Below are positions 1 to 8,615 of a DNA stretch of 58,011 nt, piece after piece. The notes beneath the pieces were generated by a model that ran no database searches, was not told the origin of the DNA, and worked only from the letters and a program-made list of their open reading frames with translations. The DNA is from Acinetobacter sp. MB5 (GTDB taxonomy: Bacteria; Pseudomonadota; Gammaproteobacteria; Pseudomonadales; Moraxellaceae), in assembly GCF_003261585.1 (NCBI RefSeq), contig NZ_POVU01000017.1:1-58011 (forward strand), given 5' to 3'. Numbering within the stretch: the first letter of the stretch is position 1; the number at the start of each line of letters is the position of its first letter. The translations under genes were made by a program, and so were the position numbers.

Positions 1-30
1 TATATTTAATATTAATCGTGTTTTATGAAT

Positions 31-67
31 GCTGATTGCTGATTGCTGATTGCTGATTGCTGATTGC
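31..67. repeat. 7-bp tandem repeat, five copies
   Basis: Five perfect head-to-tail copies of GCTGATT run from 31 to 65, followed by a partial copy (GC). It sits in a non-coding stretch downstream of the YcxB-like gene and its terminator. A heptamer repeat of this kind is prone to slippage, so copy number may vary between strains. No coding role is visible. Confidence 0.9.
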
Positions 68-100
68 CTGCTTTTCACCATATTTAAAGACATAAAAAAA

Positions 101-120
101 CCTCCACGTGGGAGGTTTTT
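101..120 (-). terminator. Rho-independent terminator of the YcxB-like gene
   Basis: The stem CCTCC/GGAGG closes a 5-nt loop and is flanked by an A-run on the left and a T-run on the right, so it could work in both directions. It lies 15 bp past the stop of the leftward gene at 135-695. Confidence 0.75.
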
Positions 121-134
121 CTGTATTTTTATAC

Positions 135-695
135 TTAGATTTGTTTTGGTTCGCCAACACTTTCTTTTAGGTGTTTACGAATGGTTTCAAACGAGAAATT
201 TTTTGAATCCATGCGTTTTGGCAAAATATATGCACCTTGCTGATCTTTGACTTTGAAGTTGATCAATAAGAAATCTGGTGCGTTGTACCATTCGTACATA
301 TCTTTCCAACCAACTGTACCAACACCTTCTTGCATACCCATTTGTTGACGCATAACAAGACCATGAGGTTGTACACCTAAACGAATGCCTTTAATTTCCT
401 GTGCAGGGAATTCGTTCATTTTGCGTTTGACGTACCATTCCAAACCAAACTTGCGGATCAGTAGATAAATTACCACACAGGCAATTGCGACCCAGCAAAA
501 AATAGTTGAATAGTTTTTAATGAGTGCGATACCCACTAAAGCCAATACGACAACAGCACCCATAATTGCCCAAGCTTTCAGGCTAATTTTATTGGTACTA
601 CGCCAAATCATCAGCTGTGCATTACGCTGTTCAGCTTCGGAAACTTCATAATTTACGGGTTGCAAAGTATATGCATATAAGGATTTAGCGGTCAT
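135..695 (-). CDS. YcxB-like membrane protein, function unknown
   Basis: The 186-residue protein has two hydrophobic segments at about residues 41-59 and 64-80, forming a hairpin in the membrane. A soluble C-terminal region follows from about 90 to 186, with the mixed strand pattern of the YcxB-like C-terminal domain (GVGTVGWKDMYEWYNAPDFLLI is the type of segment this family shows). The ATG at 695 is the natural start. It is followed by a terminator and appears monocistronic, with 84 bp separating it from the FUSC gene upstream. The family has no established biochemical function. Membrane location is a firm prediction; the family call is by pattern recognition. Confidence 0.7.
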   Translation of the reverse strand: MTAKSLYAYTLQPVNYEVSEAEQRNAQLMIWRSTNKISLKAWAIMGAVVVLALVGIALIKNYSTIFCWVAIACVVIYLLIRKFGLEWYVKRKMNEFPAQEIKGIRLGVQPHGLVMRQQMGMQEGVGTVGWKDMYEWYNAPDFLLINFKVKDQQGAYILPKRMDSKNFSFETIRKHLKESVGEPKQI

Positions 696-779
696 AGCGA
701 ATAGTTACAAATAGATACTCAAAAAGTTTAGCATTAAACATTGGCGAAACGTGAACATATTACACCAAAATCGCAGCTT

Positions 780-2960
780 TTAAAGAGATGCCAATTCACT
801 GGCATCATTATTCTGCTCATTACTTAAATTCTGTTTTAAGCGCATGAGCTGATCAAGTATGCCAAACATGAGCGAGAGTTGCTGCAAAATAATCAGCGCT
901 TTTTGATCATCCTGATTGCTTTGGGATAAACGTTGGCGAATGTTTTGTAGCATGTTTTGTGCATTCAAGTCTGGACGTTCATCACGTAGTAAAGCACCTT
1001 GGATGTCATCTAATGCAGTATTGAGCAGAGTCAGAATTTCAGGATCTTGAATTTGCTCACGATGAGCACCGAGTGCGGCAATATAACTTAAAAAGGTATG
1101 GCTCAAGCAGAGTAAGTCAAAAGCGGCAGTTTTTTGACTAGGATCAAAATCAGGTTCTGTTGCCAGTGTTGAAATGAGTGAAGCCAGTTCAGCATCCCGA
1201 TTATGTGCAGTACGACGTTTAACACGATAATCTAGTCCGTTATTGCGACCATTACGGTATTGCTGAACCACTTCGGTTAGATAATCACATTGAGCGTTGA
1301 GTGCACGACGAATGCTGTGCGGCAGGCGACGGAATTTCCAGTCTGGAAAAATAAATGTCACGCCTAACCATGCAAAGCCACAACCAATCAGTGTGTCAAT
1401 CATCCGCGGTAGGGCTGCGGTTGTACCCATCCCATCAAGGTTGAAATTGATTAGGGCTAAAATTGTGATAAAGGCAGTGGCTTGGGCATATTGTTTACTA
1501 CGAAGTTCAAAGAACAAAATACCACTTAAGATCAGGACAAACAGTTGGCCTTCGGTAGAGGGAATCAAGTTTAATATCGCAAGACCAATCATGATTCCCA
1601 GTAGAGTCCCCCAAATTCGTAGACGTAAACGACGTTTGGTGGCGTTAAAGTTAGGCTGGCTAACAAACAACGCAGTCAATAAAATCCAGTAGCCATATTG
1701 AATATGATTATGGGTGATTTGTACAAAAATATAGGCACAAAAAAGCACAACCGAAACGCGAATTGCATGACGGAATAAAACGGATTCTGGGGTGAGGTTT
1801 TGTAAAATACGAACTTTAATGTCAGCCCAACCTTTGAGATCATCATCTTTAAGCTGAAGCTCTGTTTGTTTGCCAGTATCAAGACTAATTGCGCGCTCAG
1901 CTTCAAGGTTACGCAGTTGTCCATCAATCGCTTTTAAATTTTGATAGAGTGAAGTCAGTGCATTAACCCAAATCGGATCGTCAGGATACTGTTCTGGCAG
2001 TTTTTTTAGGGATAAGCGGAGGTTTTCAAAGGCATGTTTAAAGCGTTTGTTGTGCTGATAAGGCATTTGTTTGGTGATGCTATCACTTAAATCCTTACAG
2101 GCTTTACCTTGTAGTGACAAAATTCGCTGAAAGCGAAAGAGGATGTCGCTGTGTTTAAAATTATCAGCCAGTTGTTGATAATCGATATGGGCTGAATCGG
2201 CACGTTCATGAATATCCTGAGCGACAAAATAATATTGTAGGCTACGACGCGTATCTTTTTGTCCACGGTCACCTTTTAGGCGGGTGAGTAACGCAGTTTT
2301 CATGTCATTAAACAGCGCAATCAATTTGCCATTTTCCATCGACAGATCGATCATGCTTTGCCGATAGCTCTCTGGTGTCATGTCGACATCGAACAGATTG
2401 GATTTTGCAAATAGAAAGTCACCCAGACAGGTATAACTTTGAGCCAGTTTGACTTGTACAGGACGAATCGGAAACAGCAAGAAACTAATTGTTGAAAGAA
2501 TGCCGTACCAGATTGCACCTGTCAGTAACAGTAATGGTTGCATATACCAATCTTCAAACAAATGCACGCCGAGCATGGCATAGACAGAAACGACCAAACA
2601 GCCATATGAAATCGTGGCGTAACGTCGCCCTAAAGAGCCTAATAAAATCAGCACAATACAGGCAATAATTAAACTAAATGCAAAGAAAAAGGGATGGGGA
2701 AATAAAAGTTGAACAGAGCTTGCCGCAATAAAGAAACCGAAATAGGTATAAAACTGATTTAAAATACGAACCGTAAAGCGGTCATCTATATCACTTAATC
2801 CTGCTGCAACTACACCCAATGTCAGTGGAATAGTTGCGAGTTGAAAATGCAGAAAATAAGGCACAAAAGCCGTTCCGATAAAGGCAATAGCCATACGGAA
2901 GTTATACATCAGCGATGCATTGTAGGTCACTTGACGAATGCGATTTAGCCCAAGATTCAA
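780..2960 (-). CDS. FUSC/YccS-type integral membrane protein
   Basis: The 726-residue protein has two membrane blocks: about residues 20-165 and 400-520. Between them is a long, charged cytoplasmic region, and the C-terminal part (about 530-726) is also soluble. This is the layout of the fusaric-acid-resistance-like (FUSC) superfamily, YccS/YhfK branch, and the length is typical of YccS (about 720). Members resemble the inner-membrane part of aromatic acid efflux systems, but no substrate is proven for YccS. No membrane-fusion partner (AaeA-like) is adjacent. The start is TTG at 2960, supported by GGGGA about nine bases upstream. The exact transport role is not known. Confidence 0.8.
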   Translation of the reverse strand: MNLGLNRIRQVTYNASLMYNFRMAIAFIGTAFVPYFLHFQLATIPLTLGVVAAGLSDIDDRFTVRILNQFYTYFGFFIAASSVQLLFPHPFFFAFSLIIACIVLILLGSLGRRYATISYGCLVVSVYAMLGVHLFEDWYMQPLLLLTGAIWYGILSTISFLLFPIRPVQVKLAQSYTCLGDFLFAKSNLFDVDMTPESYRQSMIDLSMENGKLIALFNDMKTALLTRLKGDRGQKDTRRSLQYYFVAQDIHERADSAHIDYQQLADNFKHSDILFRFQRILSLQGKACKDLSDSITKQMPYQHNKRFKHAFENLRLSLKKLPEQYPDDPIWVNALTSLYQNLKAIDGQLRNLEAERAISLDTGKQTELQLKDDDLKGWADIKVRILQNLTPESVLFRHAIRVSVVLFCAYIFVQITHNHIQYGYWILLTALFVSQPNFNATKRRLRLRIWGTLLGIMIGLAILNLIPSTEGQLFVLILSGILFFELRSKQYAQATAFITILALINFNLDGMGTTAALPRMIDTLIGCGFAWLGVTFIFPDWKFRRLPHSIRRALNAQCDYLTEVVQQYRNGRNNGLDYRVKRRTAHNRDAELASLISTLATEPDFDPSQKTAAFDLLCLSHTFLSYIAALGAHREQIQDPEILTLLNTALDDIQGALLRDERPDLNAQNMLQNIRQRLSQSNQDDQKALIILQQLSLMFGILDQLMRLKQNLSNEQNNDASELASL

Positions 2961-3114
2961 GTTGTATTTTCCCCAGTCAAAGAATGTCTTGTGATTAAAA
3001 ATGTACAGTCAGTACAGTTATTTTAGCTGAATAATAAAATTATACGTTGAGGATAATCGACTTGTCTTTAACGTTTACGATTAAAATTAGTGGCCTGTTA
3101 TTTTTACAGTATTT

Positions 3115-3909
3115 TTAGGAAACTTTGAGGTAATCTCCATCGGCGGTGACATTATGTCCGAAGCCACAACTGCTGTCTGGTGAACCGTTGGTCGTCGTGG
3201 TGACATGCAGTCGATTTGGTTGGAATTTGAGTTGAATTCGGCAAAAATCATGTTCGATTGGATCAGGATAGCTCCACGTTGATTGTCGATTTTGAATTTT
3301 CCCTTGATATTCATATTCACCCAAGTTTGGCCCATAGAGCAAACCATTTAAACCAAAATATAAACCTTCAAAATGAATCAGATATTGCTGATGGGCTTGG
3401 GCTTTTATGGTATAGCTTTGCCAAGCGCCTAAGCCTGCATAGATCCAGTATTCACCAGCGACACTGTTGTTGGTTGGATGTTGTGGAATCAGTTTTAAAT
3501 TGAATGCAGTTTTTGGTGATTGAGGTGCAAGGCTCAGCCACGCTTTGGCTTTGCCATAATCATGAGTTTTGATATAGGTCAGGGCAATGCTGTTATATAA
3601 GGTATCCAAACTGTTTTGGGTCAAATAAGCAGAATTTTTTGCAGTGAAAATCTGCTTGGCTTGATCACTCGGATCTTCTTTCATGCGTAAACAGCTTTCC
3701 AAATATCCCACATGTTCCGTCCAAACTTTGCGGGCTTGTATATACTGTGCTTTTTGATAGTACTGCATGGCTTGAATATTTTTTGCTGCGAGTGTGGTAC
3801 AAAACTTGAGTTGCTGGGTTTCATTTTCTGGCCAGTCTGCATGTGCGAAAGAACTTATGATGAGGCATAGACTGGTGCTAATGAGACTTATTTTTAAAAT
3901 AGAAGACAT
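3115..3909 (-). CDS. secreted hypothetical protein
   Basis: The 264-residue protein starts with a clear Sec signal peptide (hydrophobic residues about 5-20, likely cleavage after AHA at 22-24), so the product should be periplasmic. The first half of the mature part is helical and tetratricopeptide-like in feel, with residues such as YYQKAQYIQARKVW. The C-terminal part is beta-rich and carries a CGFGHN motif with a Cys that could pair with an earlier Cys (FCRI). I do not recognise the family. It is divergent from the DUF1176 gene at 4004, with only about 95 bp between the starts; a shared periplasmic role is possible but unproven. Confidence 0.65.
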   Translation of the reverse strand: MSSILKISLISTSLCLIISSFAHADWPENETQQLKFCTTLAAKNIQAMQYYQKAQYIQARKVWTEHVGYLESCLRMKEDPSDQAKQIFTAKNSAYLTQNSLDTLYNSIALTYIKTHDYGKAKAWLSLAPQSPKTAFNLKLIPQHPTNNSVAGEYWIYAGLGAWQSYTIKAQAHQQYLIHFEGLYFGLNGLLYGPNLGEYEYQGKIQNRQSTWSYPDPIEHDFCRIQLKFQPNRLHVTTTTNGSPDSSCGFGHNVTADGDYLKVS

Positions 3910-4003
3910 GGTTTATTCTCAAGAAATTTGCAATTTTGTTACAGCATAAAAGTAATCGTTTTCGGCATAATCAGCTTTTTTGTATCTGATAAAAATAGTG
4001 AAA

Positions 4004-5047
4004 ATGAAAAAAAGTATCGCAGTGGGTATGTTACTTGGCGGCATGGCAGTTTTTGCCCATGCAGATGATCAATCATTTGAATATAAAGACTGGGAAATGG
4101 CTTGTGATAATACTAGAACTTGTCGTGCAGCTGGATATTCCAGTGATGATGCACACGCAAGAGTGTCTGTATTGTTGACGCGTAAGGCTGGTGTGAGTCA
4201 GTCGGTCAATGCCAAGCTTCAACTTGCCAATGTGGGCGATGAAGGTGATCCTGCGATTCCTAAAGCCGTGGATTTCTGGGTGGGTCAGCAAAATTTAGGC
4301 AAAATTATTTTAAAAGATGCTGCTGGGAATTTTAATTTAGTACAAACTCGTGCGTTACTTACTGCATTGAAAGGCAGCCAGCGTATTTATTTTGCTGCGG
4401 GCAAATCCCGTTGGGAACTGTCGAGCGAGGGGGCAAATGCAGTCTTACTGAAACTCGATGAACAGCAAGGGCGTTTAAATACTCCATCTGCCTTGATTCG
4501 TGTGGGTAATCAGTCTGAAAAGTCAGTTTTTGCTGCTTTACCGATGCCGATTATTCATCAACAGAAAATTCCAGTCGCCAATTTAAAGCTTTGGCAAAAA
4601 CAGGTGGATTGGAGTCTTTTGACTCAAAACTTGAAAGTGCAGCAAGCAAAAAACAAATCCGATGAGCGGGAATGTTCGAGTCTGACTGAAAATGACAAAT
4701 ACACCAAATTTGAGCCACAAGTCGAAGCAGTTTTACCGAATAAACGCTTACTGGTGAGTGGGCTATGTTGGCGTGGTGCATATAATGAAGGTCATGGCTA
4801 TTGGGTGATTCAGCAGCAAAAACCATATAAACCACTATTGGTAACAACTGATGCATCGGGTTATGAGAATGGTGTGATTGAATCATCACAGAAAGGTCGT
4901 GGTTTGGGAGATTGTTGGTGGCATGCCCAGTGGGTTTGGAATGGTCAAAACTTCGTAAAAAGTTCAGATACCACGACAGGCATGTGCCGCATGATTCAAC
5001 TGGGCGGTGCTTGGGATTTACCGAGCTATGTCAGTCAGGTGAAATAA
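4004..5047 (+). CDS. DUF1176 family periplasmic protein
   Basis: The ATG at 4004 gives 347 residues starting with MKKS, followed by a hydrophobic stretch and a cleavage site after AHA, so the product is exported. A longer in-frame TTG start at 3980 would put charged residues before the signal peptide and is less likely. The mature protein begins with the FEYKDWEMACDNTRTCRAAGY pattern typical of DUF1176 proteins of Acinetobacter and other Proteobacteria. It has several Cys, including WxxxCDxxxxCR near the start, that could form disulfides. The family is uncharacterised. A hairpin follows the stop codon. Confidence 0.8.
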   Translation: MKKSIAVGMLLGGMAVFAHADDQSFEYKDWEMACDNTRTCRAAGYSSDDAHARVSVLLTRKAGVSQSVNAKLQLANVGDEGDPAIPKAVDFWVGQQNLGKIILKDAAGNFNLVQTRALLTALKGSQRIYFAAGKSRWELSSEGANAVLLKLDEQQGRLNTPSALIRVGNQSEKSVFAALPMPIIHQQKIPVANLKLWQKQVDWSLLTQNLKVQQAKNKSDERECSSLTENDKYTKFEPQVEAVLPNKRLLVSGLCWRGAYNEGHGYWVIQQQKPYKPLLVTTDASGYENGVIESSQKGRGLGDCWWHAQWVWNGQNFVKSSDTTTGMCRMIQLGGAWDLPSYVSQVK

Positions 5048-5051
5048 GTAT

Positions 5052-5077
5052 GAGGGATGCGAAGCCAGACATCCCTC
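5052..5077. terminator. inverted repeat between convergent genes
   Basis: An 8-bp perfect stem GAGGGATG/CATCCCTC with a 10-nt loop lies in the 36 bp between the convergent DUF1176 and GST genes. The lack of a strong T-run makes it a weak, possibly bidirectional, terminator. Confidence 0.45.
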
Positions 5078-5083
5078 TATGGA

Positions 5084-5674
5084 TTATGCTTGTGGATAGG
5101 CATAGCGCTGAAAAAATTCAGTCTGTTCCATCTGCTGTTGCAGCTTTGTGATTAAGGGATAACTTTCCTGTGAAATCAAACCTGTGAGTTTGTGCTGGAT
5201 AAATGTCCATACAATCGCAAGGCTAATACAGACCTGATCTGCTGGATTGAGCTGATAGTTTTGCAGCTGCTGTTCAATCGCTTGGCAAGCTTTCTCAGCT
5301 TGATCTAGAACTCTTTGTTTCCATGCTGGGTTTTGCAGTTCTTCTCGACGTAATTGGGTTTCATAGACATATTGCACCGCTTTTTCTGCTAAAGCTAAAG
5401 TGAGTCCCAAAAGTTGATAACCTTGAGCTGAGAGTACAAAGCAGTTGAGTTTTTGTTGATGCTCCAGATATTGCAAAATCAGGGTGGAATCCATCAGGTA
5501 TGTGCCATCATCAAGCAATAAGGTTGGTGCTTTAACGACGGGATTGATCTGAGAAAATTGCTCAAAGGTAGAAAAGACGGATAATTGAATCAGTTCAAAA
5601 TCGACCTGTTGACTGGCAAGACTGATGGCAACACGTCGTACAAAAGGTGAATCAAGCATTCCGTAAAGTTTCAT
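5084..5674 (-). CDS. glutathione S-transferase family protein
   Basis: The 196-residue protein has an N-terminal thioredoxin-like GST domain (about 1-75) beginning MKLYGMLDSPFVRR, with Ser9 in the position of the usual active-site Ser/Cys. The glutathione-binding signature KAPTLLLDDGTYLMDS at about 48-63 has cis-Pro and the Asp-Ser pair. A helical C-terminal domain follows (about 85-190). It probably conjugates glutathione to electrophiles in the cytoplasm; the substrate cannot be told. It is divergent from the LysR gene at 5771, a common arrangement for a regulator and its target, but no operator could be demonstrated. Confidence 0.85.
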   Translation of the reverse strand: MKLYGMLDSPFVRRVAISLASQQVDFELIQLSVFSTFEQFSQINPVVKAPTLLLDDGTYLMDSTLILQYLEHQQKLNCFVLSAQGYQLLGLTLALAEKAVQYVYETQLRREELQNPAWKQRVLDQAEKACQAIEQQLQNYQLNPADQVCISLAIVWTFIQHKLTGLISQESYPLITKLQQQMEQTEFFQRYAYPQA

Positions 5675-5770
5675 GGCAAATCTCTGTGTTGCATGATGTT
5701 TTTCTTAGCATACACAAATCATTGAACGTGGGTTTTCGTATTTCTAACACAAGCTGTAAGGATGACTTAC

Positions 5771-6676
5771 ATGGCACAATTGCCATCATTACACATGCTC
5801 AAAAGCTTTGAAGCGGTCAGTCGACTGGGAAGTTTTACTCAGGCCGCAGCAGAATTGCATGTTTCACATTCGGCAATCAGTCAGCAGATTAAAGCACTTG
5901 AAGCTTATCTGGGGCGGCAGTTACTACAAAGACATGCCAAGAAAGTCACCGTTTCAGAAGATGGGCGTTTATATGCGATCCAAATTCGGGATGCCTTGAA
6001 GTCATTGGAAGATGCCACTTTTCAACTCAAAAGTAATCCACGTCAAACCGAGTTGGTGGTTGCGACTTTACCGTCCTTTGCTGCACAGTGGCTTGCTCCA
6101 CGTTTGGTAGATTTTCGCCAGCAGTATCCACAAATTCATTTAAAGCTACAGGTCGATTTGGCACTGGGCGATCTTGCTGAGCCGCAGGCTGATGTGGCGA
6201 TTCGTATGGGAAATGGTGATTGGCGGGCAGCAGCTCAGACCAATCTGTTGTTCTATGATGAATTGTGGGTCGTTGCAGCAGCAGATTATCAACAAGGGCG
6301 ACTGTATTTTTCGGATCAGGAGATTATTGAAACCCCAATCATTTCATCAATGGAAGCATGGAACTGGTGGTGTGAAAAGGCAGATGTGGCATTCCCTCGG
6401 CAGACTTTATTGCAGGTGAATGATTCGAATGTGGTGATTGAAATGCTGCGCCGTGGGCTAGGCATTGCCCTGGAACGTAAAAGTCTGGTGTTTGATTTGG
6501 TACAGCAAGGTATCCTTAAAAGAATTTCCAATACGGTGGCGGCGTATCCGTGGGCGTACTGGAGTGTGATACCTGAAGGGCAGACTTTGCAACCTGAAAC
6601 CAGTCTGTTTTTAGACTGGCTCAAGCAACAGGTGCAGCTTTATGAAAATGATTTAGGGTGCGATACTGCGTTGTAA
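5771..6676 (+). CDS. LysR-family transcriptional regulator (GcvA-like)
   Basis: The second of two nearby ATGs (5771) has AAGGA eight bases upstream, while the first (5762) has no room for a ribosome site; 301 residues result. The N-terminal winged HTH (about 8-65) has the classic FEAVSRLGSFTQAAAELHVSHSAISQQIKALE-type pattern, followed by a periplasmic-binding-protein-like effector domain (about 90-295). The LPSLHMLKSFEAV opening and overall pattern resemble the GcvA/AmpR branch. It is divergent from the GST gene. Its 3' end overlaps the end of dusC by 24 bp in a convergent arrangement. The effector and targets are unknown. Confidence 0.88.
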   Translation: MAQLPSLHMLKSFEAVSRLGSFTQAAAELHVSHSAISQQIKALEAYLGRQLLQRHAKKVTVSEDGRLYAIQIRDALKSLEDATFQLKSNPRQTELVVATLPSFAAQWLAPRLVDFRQQYPQIHLKLQVDLALGDLAEPQADVAIRMGNGDWRAAAQTNLLFYDELWVVAAADYQQGRLYFSDQEIIETPIISSMEAWNWWCEKADVAFPRQTLLQVNDSNVVIEMLRRGLGIALERKSLVFDLVQQGILKRISNTVAAYPWAYWSVIPEGQTLQPETSLFLDWLKQQVQLYENDLGCDTAL

Positions 6677-7591
6677 TTGCTGGATGACATCATCTAGCAC
6701 TTTAATGCGTTTAACTTCATCCCAAAGTTGCTTGGCTTCAGGGTAGGCTTTGCTCATCATACCGAGCCATTGTTTATAACGTCCGACCATGCCAATTTCA
6801 GTTTTGCTTGGGCCATTCAGGAAGCGAATTTGTAGCTCGACCAAGTCCTGCCAAGATAGCAAAGCCTGATCAGATTTCTGGCGAATACATTGCGTCAAAT
6901 CAGGTGTGGTGACTGCACCACGACCCAGCATCAAATCTTCACAGCCTGATTGAAGTTGACATGCTTTGGCATGTTGATAATTCCAGATTTCACCATTGGC
7001 AATGACATTAATTTTGAGTGCTTCGCGAATCGGTCGAATTTTTTCCCAGAAGGCAGGCGGTGTATAACCATCGGCTTTAGTACGTGCATGCACCGTCAGC
7101 CAGTTTGCACCTGCATCTTCAATGGCGTGGGCATTGTCCAATGTGTAGTTTTCATCGAGATAGCCCAAACGCATTTTGGCAGACACAGGAATATGAGCAG
7201 GCACGGCATCGCGAACTGCTTTCACCAAAATATGCACTACATCAGGTTCATCAAGCAGAATAGAACCGCCACGGTGACGGTTGACAGTTTTGGCAGGACA
7301 GCCAAAATTCAGGTCGATAGCAGGGGCACCGAGTTCCACTGCACGGACAGCATTGGCTGCCAGCATTTCGGGATTATTTCCCAAAAACTGCACATGTACA
7401 GGTGTCCCAGCAGCCGTTTTTCCGCCATTTTTTAGTTCAGGACAATAGCTATCATAGACATGTTCGGGTAACAGACTATCGGTAACGCGAATGAACTCTG
7501 TGACACACCAGTCAAAACTGCCGACATGCGTCAGCACATCACGCATAATCGGATCGGTTAAGCCTTCCATCGGTGCAAGAATCAGTTTCAA
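6653..7591 (-). CDS. dusC: tRNA-dihydrouridine(16) synthase
   Basis: The 312-residue FMN-dependent TIM-barrel enzyme reduces uridine to dihydrouridine in tRNA. The N-terminus MKLILAPMEGLTDPI and the motif CVTEFIRV match DusC rather than DusA or DusB. The catalytic cysteine is Cys98 in LNFGCPAKTVNRHRGG, the same position as in E. coli DusC. The start codon is TTG at 7591, fixed by the conserved N-terminus and supported by AGGG eight bases upstream. The last 24 bp overlap the convergent LysR gene. Cytoplasmic housekeeping enzyme. Confidence 0.93.
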   Translation of the reverse strand: MKLILAPMEGLTDPIMRDVLTHVGSFDWCVTEFIRVTDSLLPEHVYDSYCPELKNGGKTAAGTPVHVQFLGNNPEMLAANAVRAVELGAPAIDLNFGCPAKTVNRHRGGSILLDEPDVVHILVKAVRDAVPAHIPVSAKMRLGYLDENYTLDNAHAIEDAGANWLTVHARTKADGYTPPAFWEKIRPIREALKINVIANGEIWNYQHAKACQLQSGCEDLMLGRGAVTTPDLTQCIRQKSDQALLSWQDLVELQIRFLNGPSKTEIGMVGRYKQWLGMMSKAYPEAKQLWDEVKRIKVLDDVIQQLQRSIAP

Positions 7592-7613
7592 AGCGATTGC
7601 CCTAAAAATAAAA

Positions 7614-7644
7614 ACAGCGTTATACGCAAATTGTACAACGCTGT
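7614..7644 (-). terminator. Rho-independent terminator of ypjD
   Basis: A 12-bp stem (7614-7625 with 7633-7644, one A/C mismatch) with a 7-nt loop is followed on the minus strand by a T-rich tract (TTTTATTTTT). It lies 20 bp past the ypjD stop codon and just upstream of dusC. Confidence 0.75.
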
Positions 7645-7663
7645 CTAGGGTGATTGGACAGGA

Positions 7664-8470
7664 TTAGCGTCCTAAAATCATTTCCAAAATAAACTTACTG
7701 CCAATAAATCCGACAGCAAGCAGGACAAAACCAATCAAGGTAAAACGAATGGCTTTTTGTCCACGCCAGCCAAATTTAAAGTGACCAACGAGCAACACGC
7801 CATAAACAATCCATGAGATAATGCTAAACACCGTTTTATGTGCCAGATGTTGCCCCAAAAAGCTGTCTACGGTAAAGAATCCAAAGCCAAGTGCAATGGT
7901 CAGTACCACAAAACCTGTCATGAGCATGTCAAATAACAAGGACTCCATGACTTGAAAGGGTGGTAATAGGTTGACCCACAAACGTTTTTGTTTTTTCTTT
8001 AATTCACGGTCTTGGAACCACATCAGAACAGCTTGAATGGTTGCCATAAGCAACACAGCATATGCTGAAAGCGATAAAATGATATGAACATCTAGTCCAA
8101 GTGAGTGTTCTTCAGTGAACTGATCGGGTTGGCTAAAGGCAAAACCGAAAATAAGCCCTGTCGCAGCGACAGGAATACCCAGTAAATTGAGGGCAAGAAC
8201 GGGACGATAGGTGCTGTATACTGCGCTCAAGACGAGCATTAATCCAGAAGTAAACGACATTAGGTTGAAAACGTCGTAATTGACCCCATGTGTTGTCAGC
8301 ATGTCATTTTGTAAAATATAGCCATGTAACAACAGACCTATGCTCAGAATGATGCCAATAAACCAACGGTTTGGCTCACGCTTCGCCAATAAGTGCATAA
8401 AGGAGTACCAAAAACCAGTGGTATAAGCGATTAAAGCCAGTATCGTGTACACCAAGGGGAGACTGATCAT
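7664..8470 (-). CDS. ypjD: YpjD, CcsA/HemX-family inner-membrane protein
   Basis: The 268-residue polytopic protein has about eight hydrophobic segments over most of its length and only short loops, plus one basic loop (DRELKKKQKRLW near 155-165). It belongs to the cytochrome c assembly protein (CcsA/CcmF-like) superfamily. The order ypjD divergent from ffh is the same as in E. coli and Pseudomonas, which supports the name. No haem-handling function has been proved for YpjD. The ATG at 8470 faces ffh across 145 bp, which must carry both promoters. Confidence 0.85.
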   Translation of the reverse strand: MISLPLVYTILALIAYTTGFWYSFMHLLAKREPNRWFIGIILSIGLLLHGYILQNDMLTTHGVNYDVFNLMSFTSGLMLVLSAVYSTYRPVLALNLLGIPVAATGLIFGFAFSQPDQFTEEHSLGLDVHIILSLSAYAVLLMATIQAVLMWFQDRELKKKQKRLWVNLLPPFQVMESLLFDMLMTGFVVLTIALGFGFFTVDSFLGQHLAHKTVFSIISWIVYGVLLVGHFKFGWRGQKAIRFTLIGFVLLAVGFIGSKFILEMILGR

Positions 8471-8615
8471 GTCAAACCTTTGTTGGAATAATGAATATTC
8501 ATGCTATGCGATATAATTTCGATGTGAACTCAAGTATCCTATAGCATTTCATGCATAAATTTTCTATTTTTGAGAAAGATTTTTTTGCAACAGACCATTT
8601 TAAGCGGAATTTGCA

